A DNA stretch of 37,735 nt from a virus. This document shows, piece after piece, positions 8,696 to 15,397 of this stretch (position 1 is its first letter; the number at the start of each line of letters is the position of its first letter). The stretch spans positions 1 through 37,735 of the IMG/VR virus record IMGVR_UViG_3300042566_001108; one strand, 5' to 3'. The position numbers and the translations under genes are program-made. The notes under the pieces are model-generated. The model ran no database searches. It had not been told where the DNA came from and worked only from the letters and a program-made list of their open reading frames with translations.

Positions 8696-9129
8696 CTTTC
8701 GTAAATTTCAGAAACATGTCTTTTAAAAATATTGGCAACTAAATACGGAACGGTCTGAAGATTGTAACCAGTAACTCGATTACCTTTGTGAGAATAACCG
8801 CATATATGAGTCATTTCATGGTAAAGATTTTCCACTCTATCCAACCAATTTAAACCAAGCTTTCTAGTGTTCACATAGATGATATTATTCTCAGCATAAC
8901 CAATTACATTAGAAAAAGGGTTTAATGTTTTATACGGTTTAATTATAACTGTAATATTCTTTGGAAATTTTTCTAACACTGAAGCAATCGTTACTGGTGA
9001 ATGAAGAGTGTGGTTAAAAAAATCCTCCTCTCTTACCCTATTTAAAAAGTCTTCGTCGTTATAATGCTTCATTAAAACTGATGCAGCTTTACGAACATTC
9101 TCGTCATTTATCTCGCATATTATGCGCAT
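8692..9129 (-). CDS. Metzincin-like zinc metalloprotease
   Basis: A 145-residue protein carrying HEMTHICGYSH at residues 104-114, an exact match to the extended zinc-binding motif HExxHxxGxxH of metzincin peptidases. A Met lies in the motif itself, but a clear downstream Met-turn is not seen. There is no signal peptide, so it would act in the cytoplasm or virion. The upstream part contains predicted beta strands (NITVIIKPY, NNIIYVNTR), as expected for a minimal protease fold. It belongs to the early leftward operon, coupled to the next gene by ATGA. The substrate is unknown; anti-host or regulatory proteolysis are possibilities. Confidence 0.75.
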   Translation of the reverse strand: MRIICEINDENVRKAASVLMKHYNDEDFLNRVREEDFFNHTLHSPVTIASVLEKFPKNITVIIKPYKTLNPFSNVIGYAENNIIYVNTRKLGLNWLDRVENLYHEMTHICGYSHKGNRVTGYNLQTVPYLVANIFKRHVSEIYER

Positions 9130-9132
9130 AAT

Positions 9133-9225
9133 TTACCACCCAATTTCTGTATGATATGAAATAATTCCAGCACATACGAACATTATTAATGCATAAATAA
9201 CCATTATTATGTCTGTTTTATTCAT
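9133..9225 (-). CDS. Tiny membrane peptide
   Basis: A 30-residue ORF, almost wholly one hydrophobic segment (MVIYALIMFVCAGIISY) with a short polar end. It begins within the end of the preceding 52-residue ORF (8-base overlap) and stops just before the metalloprotease start. The overlap pattern matches the rest of the operon. The function is unknown. Confidence 0.45.
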   Translation of the reverse strand: MNKTDIIMVIYALIMFVCAGIISYHTEIGW

Positions 9226-9376
9226 GGCGTATAATCGCTAGGCATTGTTGTAAAACTTGATTTGATCTAACTCGATCATATTCAACCGAATCAACTCCAT
9301 CCTGGAATCCAAGAACTTTACCGGTATGATAACCAAAGAATAAAAATAAAACATATAAAGCAATATTAAAAAACAT
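9218..9376 (-). CDS. Small single-pass membrane protein
   Basis: A 52-residue ORF. An N-terminal hydrophobic segment (MFFNIALYVLFLFFGYHTG) is followed by a polar, probably cytoplasmic or periplasmic tail. It overlaps the 3' end of the upstream gene by 11 bases. The topology resembles an uncleaved signal anchor. A role in membrane interference is possible but nothing specific supports it. Confidence 0.5.
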   Translation of the reverse strand: MFFNIALYVLFLFFGYHTGKVLGFQDGVDSVEYDRVRSNQVLQQCLAIIRHE

Positions 9377-9746
9377 TGAATATCTCCGTATCTATGTCCA
9401 TTTCGAAAACCATGTTTGAATTATCGGCTCGACATAATGCCTTCCCAGATGAGTTTATCCCAACATAGGTGAACCCATAATTGTATTTATCATAGTCTTG
9501 GAGAGTGAAGACTGTCCCGATTGCCCATGATCTAGCGACTAATTGGGCAAGTGTTTTTGGATCATCGCCCCGATATTTACCAGCAAATACTCTTACTAGG
9601 TGCGGAACAATGTAATAAGGAATGTCTTGCATTGAAAAAAGAAAAGATCGAACTTCAGTGTTGTTTGTTTCAAAACTCGTCAAGAGTTCCAAGGTTAGTT
9701 CTGGTGATCTTTCTAGATCGTCGGCCAATTGATTCATCGTTTTCAT
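9366..9746 (-). CDS. Hypothetical protein in early operon
   Basis: A 126-residue protein. I place the start at 9746 rather than 9761 because the sequence AGAGGTATTA directly precedes this ATG, the same ribosome-binding context used at 11764, 15637 and 16284. It begins inside the 3' end of the exonuclease gene (77-base overlap). The N-terminus is helical (NQLADDLERSPELTLELLTS); the rest is mixed. No family is recognised. Confidence 0.7.
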   Translation of the reverse strand: MKTMNQLADDLERSPELTLELLTSFETNNTEVRSFLFSMQDIPYYIVPHLVRVFAGKYRGDDPKTLAQLVARSWAIGTVFTLQDYDKYNYGFTYVGINSSGKALCRADNSNMVFEMDIDTEIFNVF

Positions 9747-10326
9747 TAATACCTCTTTCATAGTTGTAAAGCTCCTCTCTATTCGTCATAGGGAGAAGTC
9801 TTTTTATTATTTCCACAGTTGCCAAGCAATCTGATTCAGCATTGTGGTGATTGAGTTTAATACCTAATTTCTTGCATATATTATCTAGCGAGTTTGATTC
9901 AAAAGTAAAGCGGTCATGTAATACTTTCGCTAGGGAGTGTGTTGAGTATGGTTTAAGTTTATTAACTTCAAAGTATGGCAAATCACCCATATTAAGCATT
10001 TGCAAACGAAGTATTGCATAATCGTAAGGAACAATTTTACCATACATTTTGACGTTTGAGTGACACCAAAACTCAGTCGCTTCAGTCATTCGAATAAAGC
10101 TTAAAATGTCCTCGTAAACATCGCTAAATTTCTTATATGTGCTTGCTTCACGTTCACTTATTCCATGAACCGCCTCAGCTTCTTTAGACCATTTCCATGG
10201 GCGACATTGTATAGACAATGTATTAACCACGTTAAACGAATCATCTAAACATGCAAAGAAGCCTGTAATGATTTCTGCTTCAAATACATTTAAACTCGTC
10301 GTTTCAAAATCTGCAACTAATATCAA
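9670..10326 (-). CDS. DnaQ-type 3'-5' exonuclease
   Basis: A 218-residue protein with the three exonuclease motifs of the DEDD family: ADFETT at the N-terminus (Asp6, Glu8), YDYAIL near residue 102 (Asp102) and HNAESD near residues 161-166 (His161, Asp166), making it DEDDh type like the polymerase III epsilon subunit. It removes nucleotides from 3' ends, either as a proofreading-like or a recombination end-processing activity. There is no polymerase domain. It lies between SSB and a hypothetical gene and overlaps SSB by four bases. The C-terminal tail is rich in Arg and Asn. Confidence 0.88.
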   Translation of the reverse strand: MILVADFETTSLNVFEAEIITGFFACLDDSFNVVNTLSIQCRPWKWSKEAEAVHGISEREASTYKKFSDVYEDILSFIRMTEATEFWCHSNVKMYGKIVPYDYAILRLQMLNMGDLPYFEVNKLKPYSTHSLAKVLHDRFTFESNSLDNICKKLGIKLNHHNAESDCLATVEIIKRLLPMTNREELYNYERGINENDESIGRRSRKITRTNLGTLDEF

Positions 10327-10637
10327 GCAACTTCCTTTGCAGAAGTAAATTGAGATTCAACAACTACAATTTGAGTCTTGGTGACTCCATCTTTCTCATA
10401 GTAATCTAGCGTTCCCTCGACAAATAATTCTTTACCATCGTGCAAGTATTTACCCAAAAGTTCAGCAAGCTTTCCATAGGCAACGCACGAGTGAAATAGT
10501 GCTTTATCTTTCTCACCTTCGCCCATGCGCTTATAAGTTGTAAGAGTAAAAAATGTAATTGGCTTTCCATTTTTACTTGTCATTGTTTTTGTGTTGTAAA
10601 CTTTACCCAATAAAATAACTTGATTCACACCTAACAT
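10323..10637 (-). CDS. ssb: Single-stranded DNA-binding protein
   Basis: A 104-residue OB-fold protein of the bacterial SSB type: VNQVILLGKVYNTKTM at the N-terminus, then ITFFTLTTYKR, FHSCVAYGKLAELLGKYL and ELFVEGTLDYYEKDGVTKTQ, which follow the SSB strand order. It is shorter than cellular SSB and lacks the acidic C-terminal tip that recruits partner proteins; it ends in SAKEVA. It binds single-stranded DNA during replication and recombination. It starts 3 bases after the ERF-like gene's stop. Confidence 0.9.
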   Translation of the reverse strand: MLGVNQVILLGKVYNTKTMTSKNGKPITFFTLTTYKRMGEGEKDKALFHSCVAYGKLAELLGKYLHDGKELFVEGTLDYYEKDGVTKTQIVVVESQFTSAKEVA

Positions 10638-10640
10638 ATA

Positions 10641-11216
10641 TTAATTCCTTTTTGCTTCACCGATTAATCTTGATGCTTCATCTTTTGTGATATTTTCTTC
10701 GAACTTAATTCCCATCTTTCTAAGTGCGTTCTTTTGTGCATCACTAGCGGCACCTTGCAGTGGTCTTTGTTGACCGATACCATCTACTTGAAAAGTAGGT
10801 TTTACAATTTCTTTAACTGGTGCTTTTACTGATTGAGATTGAGGAATGGAAACTGAGTTTCCGTCATCATCCTCATCCGCAGTTGAAATTCCTAATAGTG
10901 CTTGTAATTGGTAACGCTTGTAATATGTAATAAGAGATCCCATTTTTTGGGGATCTTGTAATACTGGCATAATCATTTCAGAGGATAATTCTTCACCTGA
11001 TTCATGTAAAAGTTTAGTGACTAATAGTGTTGATGATTCATTCACCTTCATAGTTTGAACCACCGCCAAACCATTAAGAGCAAGCGGACTTCTAACTGCA
11101 TCTAAAATACCAGAAAGGGTCAGATAGTCTGATTTAAAAAATGGGTTCTGAGCGTCTTTTCTTATTGGTTTAAATTGTGAATGGAATTTTACGAGTGCTT
11201 GACTTAGATTTTTCAT
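10641..11216 (-). CDS. erf: ERF-family single-strand annealing protein
   Basis: A 191-residue protein. The N-terminal 120 residues carry ERF hallmarks: NPFFKSDYLTLSGILDAV, then GLAVVQT, a HESGEELSSEM segment and GSLITYYKRYQLQALLGIS followed by DEDDDGN. ERF proteins anneal complementary strands and promote phage recombination or circularisation. The C-terminal part is a linker and a small helical module (NALRKMGIKFEENITKDEA). AGAGG precedes the ATG by a normal distance. The start lies inside the end of the zinc-finger gene (47-base overlap). Confidence 0.9.
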   Translation of the reverse strand: MKNLSQALVKFHSQFKPIRKDAQNPFFKSDYLTLSGILDAVRSPLALNGLAVVQTMKVNESSTLLVTKLLHESGEELSSEMIMPVLQDPQKMGSLITYYKRYQLQALLGISTADEDDDGNSVSIPQSQSVKAPVKEIVKPTFQVDGIGQQRPLQGAASDAQKNALRKMGIKFEENITKDEASRLIGEAKRN

Positions 11217-11403
11217 TTTTTACCTCTTTTAATTTAATATTAAATTTTCTAGCTACTTCTTCGATTGCTTTATCTAGCTTTTCTTTTGTTAATCTTTTAT
11301 AACAAGCGCATCGGGTTTGACTAACAATTTCTTCCTCATTATCAAATGCTGAAATAAGTTCATACTCTTGACGGCAAACAGAGCAACGTATTATTTCGCT
11401 CAT
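11170..11403 (-). CDS. Small zinc-finger protein
   Basis: A 77-residue protein. Start at 11403 (MSEII) is chosen over an upstream ATG at 11433 because GAGGACACC precedes it. It has CSVC near the N-terminus and CAC after about 25 residues, a likely zinc-binding knuckle set, followed by a Lys-rich helical tail. It overlaps the ERF-like gene by 47 bases. Possibly a nucleic-acid or protein adaptor; the function is unknown. Confidence 0.65.
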   Translation of the reverse strand: MSEIIRCSVCRQEYELISAFDNEEEIVSQTRCACYKRLTKEKLDKAIEEVARKFNIKLKEVKNEKSKSSTRKIPFTI

Positions 11404-11570
11404 GGTGTCCTCAAGAATTTTTGAAGATACCAACCAACAGGCCCATGTTCATCGTGTCCAGCGTACCAAATGCCTTCGTGGTCTATCTTTATTTCTGTTA
11501 TCTCAAACATGAAACAAATCTTATCTTTCTCAAATATGACTTCCTGTCCAATCATAAATCGAGTTTCCAT
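11400..11570 (-). CDS. Small hypothetical protein (beta-rich)
   Basis: A 56-residue protein. Start at 11570 (METRF) follows a near-perfect ribosome-binding site GGAGG six bases upstream; the longer frame from 11621 lacks one. The sequence alternates as a small beta barrel (FMIGQEVIFEKDKICFMFEI). It overlaps both neighbours by one to four bases. The function is unknown. Confidence 0.65.
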   Translation of the reverse strand: METRFMIGQEVIFEKDKICFMFEITEIKIDHEGIWYAGHDEHGPVGWYLQKFLRTP

Positions 11571-11764
11571 TATATGCCTCCAAGGGAATAGCAAAAATCT
11601 GTTTGGTATTTTGGGGCGCAATAGACATTTGCCATATAACTAGACTCGCCAGTTTGGGCGATCCTGGTAGCAACGCAATAATTAAGAGCTTCTTCTTTTG
11701 AATAGCATCTTTGGGTGGTGTTCTTGCCGCAGGAAATAAGTAGTAATAAGGCTAGTAATTTCAT
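11570..11764 (-). CDS. Small Cys-rich lipoprotein
   Basis: A 64-residue protein with a very short lipoprotein signal, MKLLALLLLISCG, whose lipobox LISC fits the Leu-x-x-Cys consensus with Cys12 as the lipidation site. Four more Cys residues in the mature part (positions about 20, 30, 49 and 58) could form two disulfides, consistent with a periplasmic or outer-membrane location. The ATG is preceded by AGAGGTATCAA. Small lipoproteins made early by phages often block superinfection by masking receptors (as T5 Llp does); that role is inferred only. Confidence 0.72.
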   Translation of the reverse strand: MKLLALLLLISCGKNTTQRCYSKEEALNYCVATRIAQTGESSYMANVYCAPKYQTDFCYSLGGI

Positions 11765-11774
11765 TTGATACCTC

Positions 11775-11972
11775 TTAATTCAAGTGAATCATTGAAACAA
11801 GTTCTTCTAGCTCATCTAGTGCTTTTTTTGCTCTTGATAAATTTCTAATTGTTTCTATTTTCGGATCATCTGATTCAATTTCATCATTAATGGCAAAATC
11901 AATGCGACATCTTGCATCAGTAAAAGAGCAATCAATTAAATCTAAAACTTGTTTTAAATCTTTCTTTTTCAT
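11775..11972 (-). CDS. Hypothetical protein, first gene of leftward operon
   Basis: A 65-residue, helical, acidic protein (RNLSRAKKALDELEELVSMI) with a Lys-rich start. AGGGGTACAAA precedes its ATG, and a sigma70-like promoter lies about 30 bases further upstream. Early, promoter-proximal small proteins in phages often target host functions, but there is no motif to support a specific job. Confidence 0.7.
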   Translation of the reverse strand: MKKKDLKQVLDLIDCSFTDARCRIDFAINDEIESDDPKIETIRNLSRAKKALDELEELVSMIHLN

Positions 11973-12001
11973 TTTGTACCCCTATTGTTTAGTAGGTCTT
12001 A

Positions 12002-12028
12002 ATTATAGCACAATTCTGACCATGTAAA
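12002..12028 (-). promoter_or_regulatory. Leftward early promoter
   Basis: On the minus strand TTTACA (12028-12023) and a perfect TATAAT (12007-12002) are separated by 15 bases, with TG two bases ahead of the -10 (TGTGCTATAAT), an extended -10 feature. It faces the leftward operon that begins at 11972. The ten bases ACCATGTAAA covering the -35 recur at 17924-17933 upstream of another leftward ORF. Confidence 0.7.
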
Positions 12029-12051
12029 TAAGCTATTGTAATTCATACAAG

Positions 12052-12082
12052 GTACCATAATCGTACTGTACTAATATCGTAC
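12052..12082. promoter_or_regulatory. Possible operator: four regularly spaced GTAC tetramers
   Basis: GTAC occurs at 12052, 12063, 12068 and 12079. The spacings are 11, 5 and 11 bases, so the outer pairs lie one helical turn apart and the set is symmetric. CGTACT is repeated at 12062 and 12078. The cluster is just upstream of the leftward promoter, where an activator or repressor could bind. The XRE-type regulator at 15378 is a candidate ligand, by inference only. Confidence 0.4.
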
Positions 12083-12156
12083 TAAGTATTATCAATTATT
12101 TAGGGTTTACAAATCATATTGTTTTTCTTAAATATCTAATACGGCCCTGGGGGATT

Positions 12157-12224
12157 CTTGTTTCGCCCCTCACGTTGCCAATTGGAAAGGTCGTACATGG
12201 TTGCGTGCTCTAGTCTGAAACAAG
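12157..12224. ncRNA. Foldable GC-richer segment, possible structured RNA
   Basis: An outer perfect 8-bp inverted repeat (CTTGTTTC at 12157-12164 with GAAACAAG at 12217-12224) encloses an inner helix (12171-12179 with 12199-12207; C-G, A-T, C-G, G-C, then wobble pairs, one mismatch and two C-G pairs). The segment is clearly richer in G and C than the surrounding intergenic DNA. No known RNA family is recognised, and an origin or protein-binding site would look similar. Confidence 0.35.
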
Positions 12225-12329
12225 CTTGTTAACTTCGGCTCCGAAAAGCATAATAGCTTAAGGTTATAGAAGAAAATGAGGACAGGATGAATAAGCTATA
12301 AGGTTTTTATCTTAATGGTTGTTTTCATC

Positions 12330-12413
12330 TTAGTTCTCTTCTTGTTTCTTCTCACCAAAAAGCATGTTTATTAATACATACTTACTAAGAATTTCTTCTG
12401 TTACTAGTTGCAC
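12330..12413 (-). CDS. Possible tiny leftward peptide
   Basis: A 27-residue frame from GTG 12413 to TAA 12330 with plausible composition: VTEEILSKYVLINMLFG followed by a charged tail EKKQEEN. There is no clear ribosome-binding site. It is listed because the composition resembles a small amphipathic phage peptide; it may be chance. Confidence 0.25.
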   Translation of the reverse strand: MQLVTEEILSKYVLINMLFGEKKQEEN

Positions 12414-12484
12414 CCAAAGATTCTTTCTGACTGCTTAACATTACATAATTTGACTTAACTAGAATTGATTGTAACCATAATATC

Positions 12485-13450
12485 ATGAGTAAAGTTACCT
12501 TTCATGATTTAGTGGTAAAACTAAAAGAATTAGCTAATGAGTTAGGTAAGACACCAACTTTAAGAGATTTTACAGATTCTGGTGTTTCAAGAAGACAAAT
12601 AGATAAATACAAATATTCTAAGATAGTTGACGCCGCTGGTTTACAGCCAAATGCTCATTCTAAGACTACACCTCCAATAGAAGTAGTGATTAAGCCACCA
12701 AGAATTCTCTTTTTTGATATTGAAACTGCCCCTATAACTGGTTATTCGTGGGGAATTTATGAACAAAATATTTTAAAAGTAATTAACGATTGGTTTGTAC
12801 TTTCTTTTTCTGGAAGATTTTTGGGCGAAGCAAAACACAATTACATGGATCAAAGAAATTCAAAAAATATTAGCAATGATGAAGAATTAATAAAATATTG
12901 TCACAAAGTATTGTTAGAAGCGGATATTTTGGTTTCCCATAATGGAGATCGATTCGATATAAAAAAATTAAATGCAAGGTTTATAAAATATGACCTACCT
13001 CCGATAAACCACTATAAATCTATAGATACTTTAAAAATAGCAAGAAAGTTTTTTTCATTTACTAGCAACAAACTTTCTGACTTGGCTAATTATTTGAATT
13101 GTGAAAACAAAAAATCAACACATTCAAAATATCCTGGTTTCTCAATGTGGGAGGAGTGTCTCAAGGGAAATAAAGAAGCATTTAAAGAAATGGAAGCCTA
13201 TAACAAAATGGACGTTGATGTTTTAGAAAATGTTTATAATAAATTAGCAAAATGGGACAATTCAATAAATTTTTCTTCATTTTATCAAACGCAGATTTGT
13301 ATTTGTGGTGAAAAAGAGTTTAAAAAAGACGGTGTAAAATTTACAAAGTCTGGTAGCTTTCAAATATATCGATGTAAAAAATGTGGTAAAACATTTACAG
13401 CAAAAGAAAATTTAATACATAAAGAAATTAGAAAATTATTACCCAAATGA
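12485..13450 (+). CDS. HTH-repeat / DEDD exonuclease / zinc-ribbon fusion protein
   Basis: A 321-residue protein with three parts. Residues 7-53 (KELANELGKTPTLRDF ... SKIVDAAGL) resemble the helical DNA-binding repeat that accompanies homing endonucleases. Residues about 73-257 are a predicted RNase H-fold exonuclease: FFDIETAP (Asp78, Glu80), LVSHNGDRFDIKKL (Asp158) and YNKMDVDVLENVY (Asp243/Asp245). Residues 272-303 form a zinc ribbon (CIC, then CKKC). It acts on DNA or RNA ends, presumably directed by the flanking DNA-binding parts. No Shine-Dalgarno sequence precedes ATG 12485. It overlaps the following HNH gene by four bases. Confidence 0.75.
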   Translation: MSKVTFHDLVVKLKELANELGKTPTLRDFTDSGVSRRQIDKYKYSKIVDAAGLQPNAHSKTTPPIEVVIKPPRILFFDIETAPITGYSWGIYEQNILKVINDWFVLSFSGRFLGEAKHNYMDQRNSKNISNDEELIKYCHKVLLEADILVSHNGDRFDIKKLNARFIKYDLPPINHYKSIDTLKIARKFFSFTSNKLSDLANYLNCENKKSTHSKYPGFSMWEECLKGNKEAFKEMEAYNKMDVDVLENVYNKLAKWDNSINFSSFYQTQICICGEKEFKKDGVKFTKSGSFQIYRCKKCGKTFTAKENLIHKEIRKLLPK

Positions 13451-14127
13451 ATATTTGTAAAATATGCAATAAAGAATTTAATCAAACAAAACAAAGAAAA
13501 ATTCTTTGTAGTTCTGAATGTAACGAACAAAATAAAAAATTAATTAAGAGAAATTATTATTTAAGGAATGTTGATTTGTGTAAAAAAAGATCAAAAGATA
13601 GAGTTTTAAATGGCTATAAATGGGCACCAACTAATGAACAAAAAGAAAAATATAAAGAAAAAAGAAAAAAATACTACAGAATTAACAAGCTTAATAATCC
13701 AGAAAAAATAAAAAAAATTTACGATAAGGCAAATAATACAGAGAAAAGAAAAAAATACATGAAAGAATATTCTAAAAATTCAGAACAAAAACAAAAGGAA
13801 AAAGAAAGGGTTGCAAAATACAGAGCAAAACCATCAACCAAAGAAGTAAGATATACTGATCATTACAAAAGAAAATACGGAATTACAGCACAAGATTACG
13901 ACATTATGTTAATGAGCCAAAATGGTTTTTGTAAAATATGCAAACAACCAGAGACAAAACTATTTAGAGGAAAATTGACAAGGTTAGCAGTGGATCATTG
14001 TCATAAAACAGGGAAAGTTAGAGGATTGCTTTGCTGGAGTTGTAACACGACATTAGGAAAAGTAAAAGATTCTATTGATTTGTTATTAAATATGGCAAAT
14101 TACTTAAAAGAAAGCATTCAGAATTAA
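13447..14127 (+). CDS. Endonuclease VII-like HNH nuclease
   Basis: A 226-residue protein. The C-terminal half matches recombination endonuclease VII: YKRKYGITAQDYDIMLMSQN, Cys162 and Cys165, AVDHCHKTGKVRGLLCWSCN (Asp183, His184, His186, Cys196, Cys199, Asn200) and a final helix. This His-Me fold cuts branched DNA or acts as a homing nuclease. The N-terminus has its own Cys cluster (CKIC, C21, C25) and the middle is a very Lys/Asn-rich helix. The coding sequence is unusually A-rich compared with neighbours, suggesting separate acquisition. Coupled to the preceding exonuclease gene (ATGA). Confidence 0.82.
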   Translation: MNICKICNKEFNQTKQRKILCSSECNEQNKKLIKRNYYLRNVDLCKKRSKDRVLNGYKWAPTNEQKEKYKEKRKKYYRINKLNNPEKIKKIYDKANNTEKRKKYMKEYSKNSEQKQKEKERVAKYRAKPSTKEVRYTDHYKRKYGITAQDYDIMLMSQNGFCKICKQPETKLFRGKLTRLAVDHCHKTGKVRGLLCWSCNTTLGKVKDSIDLLLNMANYLKESIQN

Positions 14128-14185
14128 GTGATTCGGTCGGGCAATATTCTGTTTAATATCTAGTCGTTCTTGATACGATTAAGGA

Positions 14186-14509
14186 ATGAAAAAACTACCT
14201 AAATCTGTGATGATTTTTGGCCGTAAGATTCCTGTTTTAACCTTATCCTCAGAAGAGATAAAAAAACTTTACCCTGATTTTACCCATGCTCCTCAAGGTC
14301 TTTGGGACTCTTGCCAAAGAACTATAATAATTAATAATGAGTTTCCAATACAAGACCAAGGCTACACCCTTAAGCATGAAATTGCTCATAGTGTTATGAC
14401 CTTTGTAGGCCTTGATTTAATTATTGATCCAAACGTGCAAGAGATAATTGTTCAAACTATGGCGACACTTCTAGAGGACGTTTTAAAGCAAGCGAATAGT
14501 CTAAAATGA
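14186..14509 (+). CDS. Putative zinc metallopeptidase-like protein (HExxH)
   Basis: A 107-residue protein with HEIAH at residues 64-68 inside a predicted helix (TLKHEIAHSVMTFVGL) and a later helix containing Glu86, an arrangement found in small phage proteins related to zincin or ImmA-like peptidases. AAGGA precedes the ATG. There is no signal peptide. It is not the same family as the metzincin-like protein at 8692. The substrate is unknown. Confidence 0.7.
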   Translation: MKKLPKSVMIFGRKIPVLTLSSEEIKKLYPDFTHAPQGLWDSCQRTIIINNEFPIQDQGYTLKHEIAHSVMTFVGLDLIIDPNVQEIIVQTMATLLEDVLKQANSLK

Positions 14510-14766
14510 GCGCAAGAGTTCTGTTTATAAACACAGGTTATCTTCCAACGCATGACGAATGGGTTAGGTTAGAAAATATTCAAAGAGAGATTTCTGGATG
14601 GCGCGCCGAGTTGTTTCGAGAGTGGGAATTAAAGCGATTTACACCAGGCGAAAGATACTTATCTAAACAGAGATTCCATCATGGAGTAAGAGATAACTGG
14701 AAGATTTATCAAGGGTTTAATATAAAAAATACAAACACCCTTTACTTGCCTAATAACCTAGCCTAA
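14506..14766 (+). CDS. Hypothetical protein
   Basis: An 86-residue protein overlapping the previous stop (ATGA). It is rich in Trp and Arg (EWVRLENIQREISGWRAELF), mixed helix, without membrane segment or recognised motif. The coupling suggests a shared role with the HExxH protein, but nothing else supports that. Confidence 0.65.
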   Translation: MSARVLFINTGYLPTHDEWVRLENIQREISGWRAELFREWELKRFTPGERYLSKQRFHHGVRDNWKIYQGFNIKNTNTLYLPNNLA

Positions 14767-14800
14767 GGTTTACCCTACATAAAAATAGTAGGGGTTTAAA

Positions 14801-15397
14801 ATGGTTTATATTGATTACGTCAAAAGAGCTAAAGAATTACTAACACAAATTGAATGTCATCAGGTTGAAATAGCTTATCTTGCCACAATCGTTTGCGAAA
14901 TAAAACATGGCGGAAGACAAACATCTAAAGAATACAATTTAACAAAGTTTGCTAAAGACATTGGAGTCAATCGCAAAACCCTTTCAGGGTGGGTTTTAGT
15001 TTATAAAAACATTATAAAAAAAATAGGAATACATTATAAAGAGGTAACAAAAGCTGACTGGGAAAAGGCTAGTTTAATTGACGATTACCTAAGGCAAGAG
15101 ATTCGAATCATGCAAACAATCGAAGGAAACAAAAGAAAAAAAGGCGCATACAAAGAACTCTCAGAAGACTATATAAAAGATATATATGGAAAAGCCTATT
15201 CAACTATTGAGTTGCAACAAAAAATAAATAATTGGAACAGATATGTAATCTTTATAAAAAACAACCTACAATCAAAAGAGTTAAATTTAGTTAGCGCATC
15301 GTCTTTGTTGTCCATAAAAGAAAACATGGATGCCGCATCGGATATCATACTAAGACATTTAACAATGGGGAAAAAAAATGATTCATCAATCAAATGA
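14801..15397 (+). CDS. HTH DNA-binding protein
   Basis: A 198-residue protein with AGGGG before the ATG. Residues about 44-70 (YNLTKFAKDIGVNRKTLSGW) form a helix-turn-helix; the remainder is long helices rich in Lys and Ile. It overlaps the XRE regulator gene downstream by 20 bases. It could be a regulator or replication initiator; no ATPase or helicase motifs are present. The family is not identified. Confidence 0.7.
   Translation: MVYIDYVKRAKELLTQIECHQVEIAYLATIVCEIKHGGRQTSKEYNLTKFAKDIGVNRKTLSGWVLVYKNIIKKIGIHYKEVTKADWEKASLIDDYLRQEIRIMQTIEGNKRKKGAYKELSEDYIKDIYGKAYSTIELQQKINNWNRYVIFIKNNLQSKELNLVSASSLLSIKENMDAASDIILRHLTMGKKNDSSIK

Larger units (their letters stand above)
11973..12484. other. 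Divergent control region between leftward and rightward early genes
   Basis: This 512-bp stretch has no long ORF. From left to right it holds the leftward promoter (12002-12028), a cluster of GTAC tetramers (12052-12082), a GC-richer segment able to fold (about 12140-12245), a perfect 12-bp palindrome AACAAGCTTGTT at 12219-12230, a small hairpin TTCG/CGAA at 12234-12245, and a possible tiny leftward ORF (12330-12413). Towards the right end TTGACT at 12450-12455 could be a -35 box for the gene at 12485, but no convincing -10 lies at the right distance. Confidence 0.7.

Noticed and set aside
15196-15393. Leftward ORF opposite the HTH gene
   Set aside because: Antisense shadow of a well-supported coding gene with no start signal of its own.
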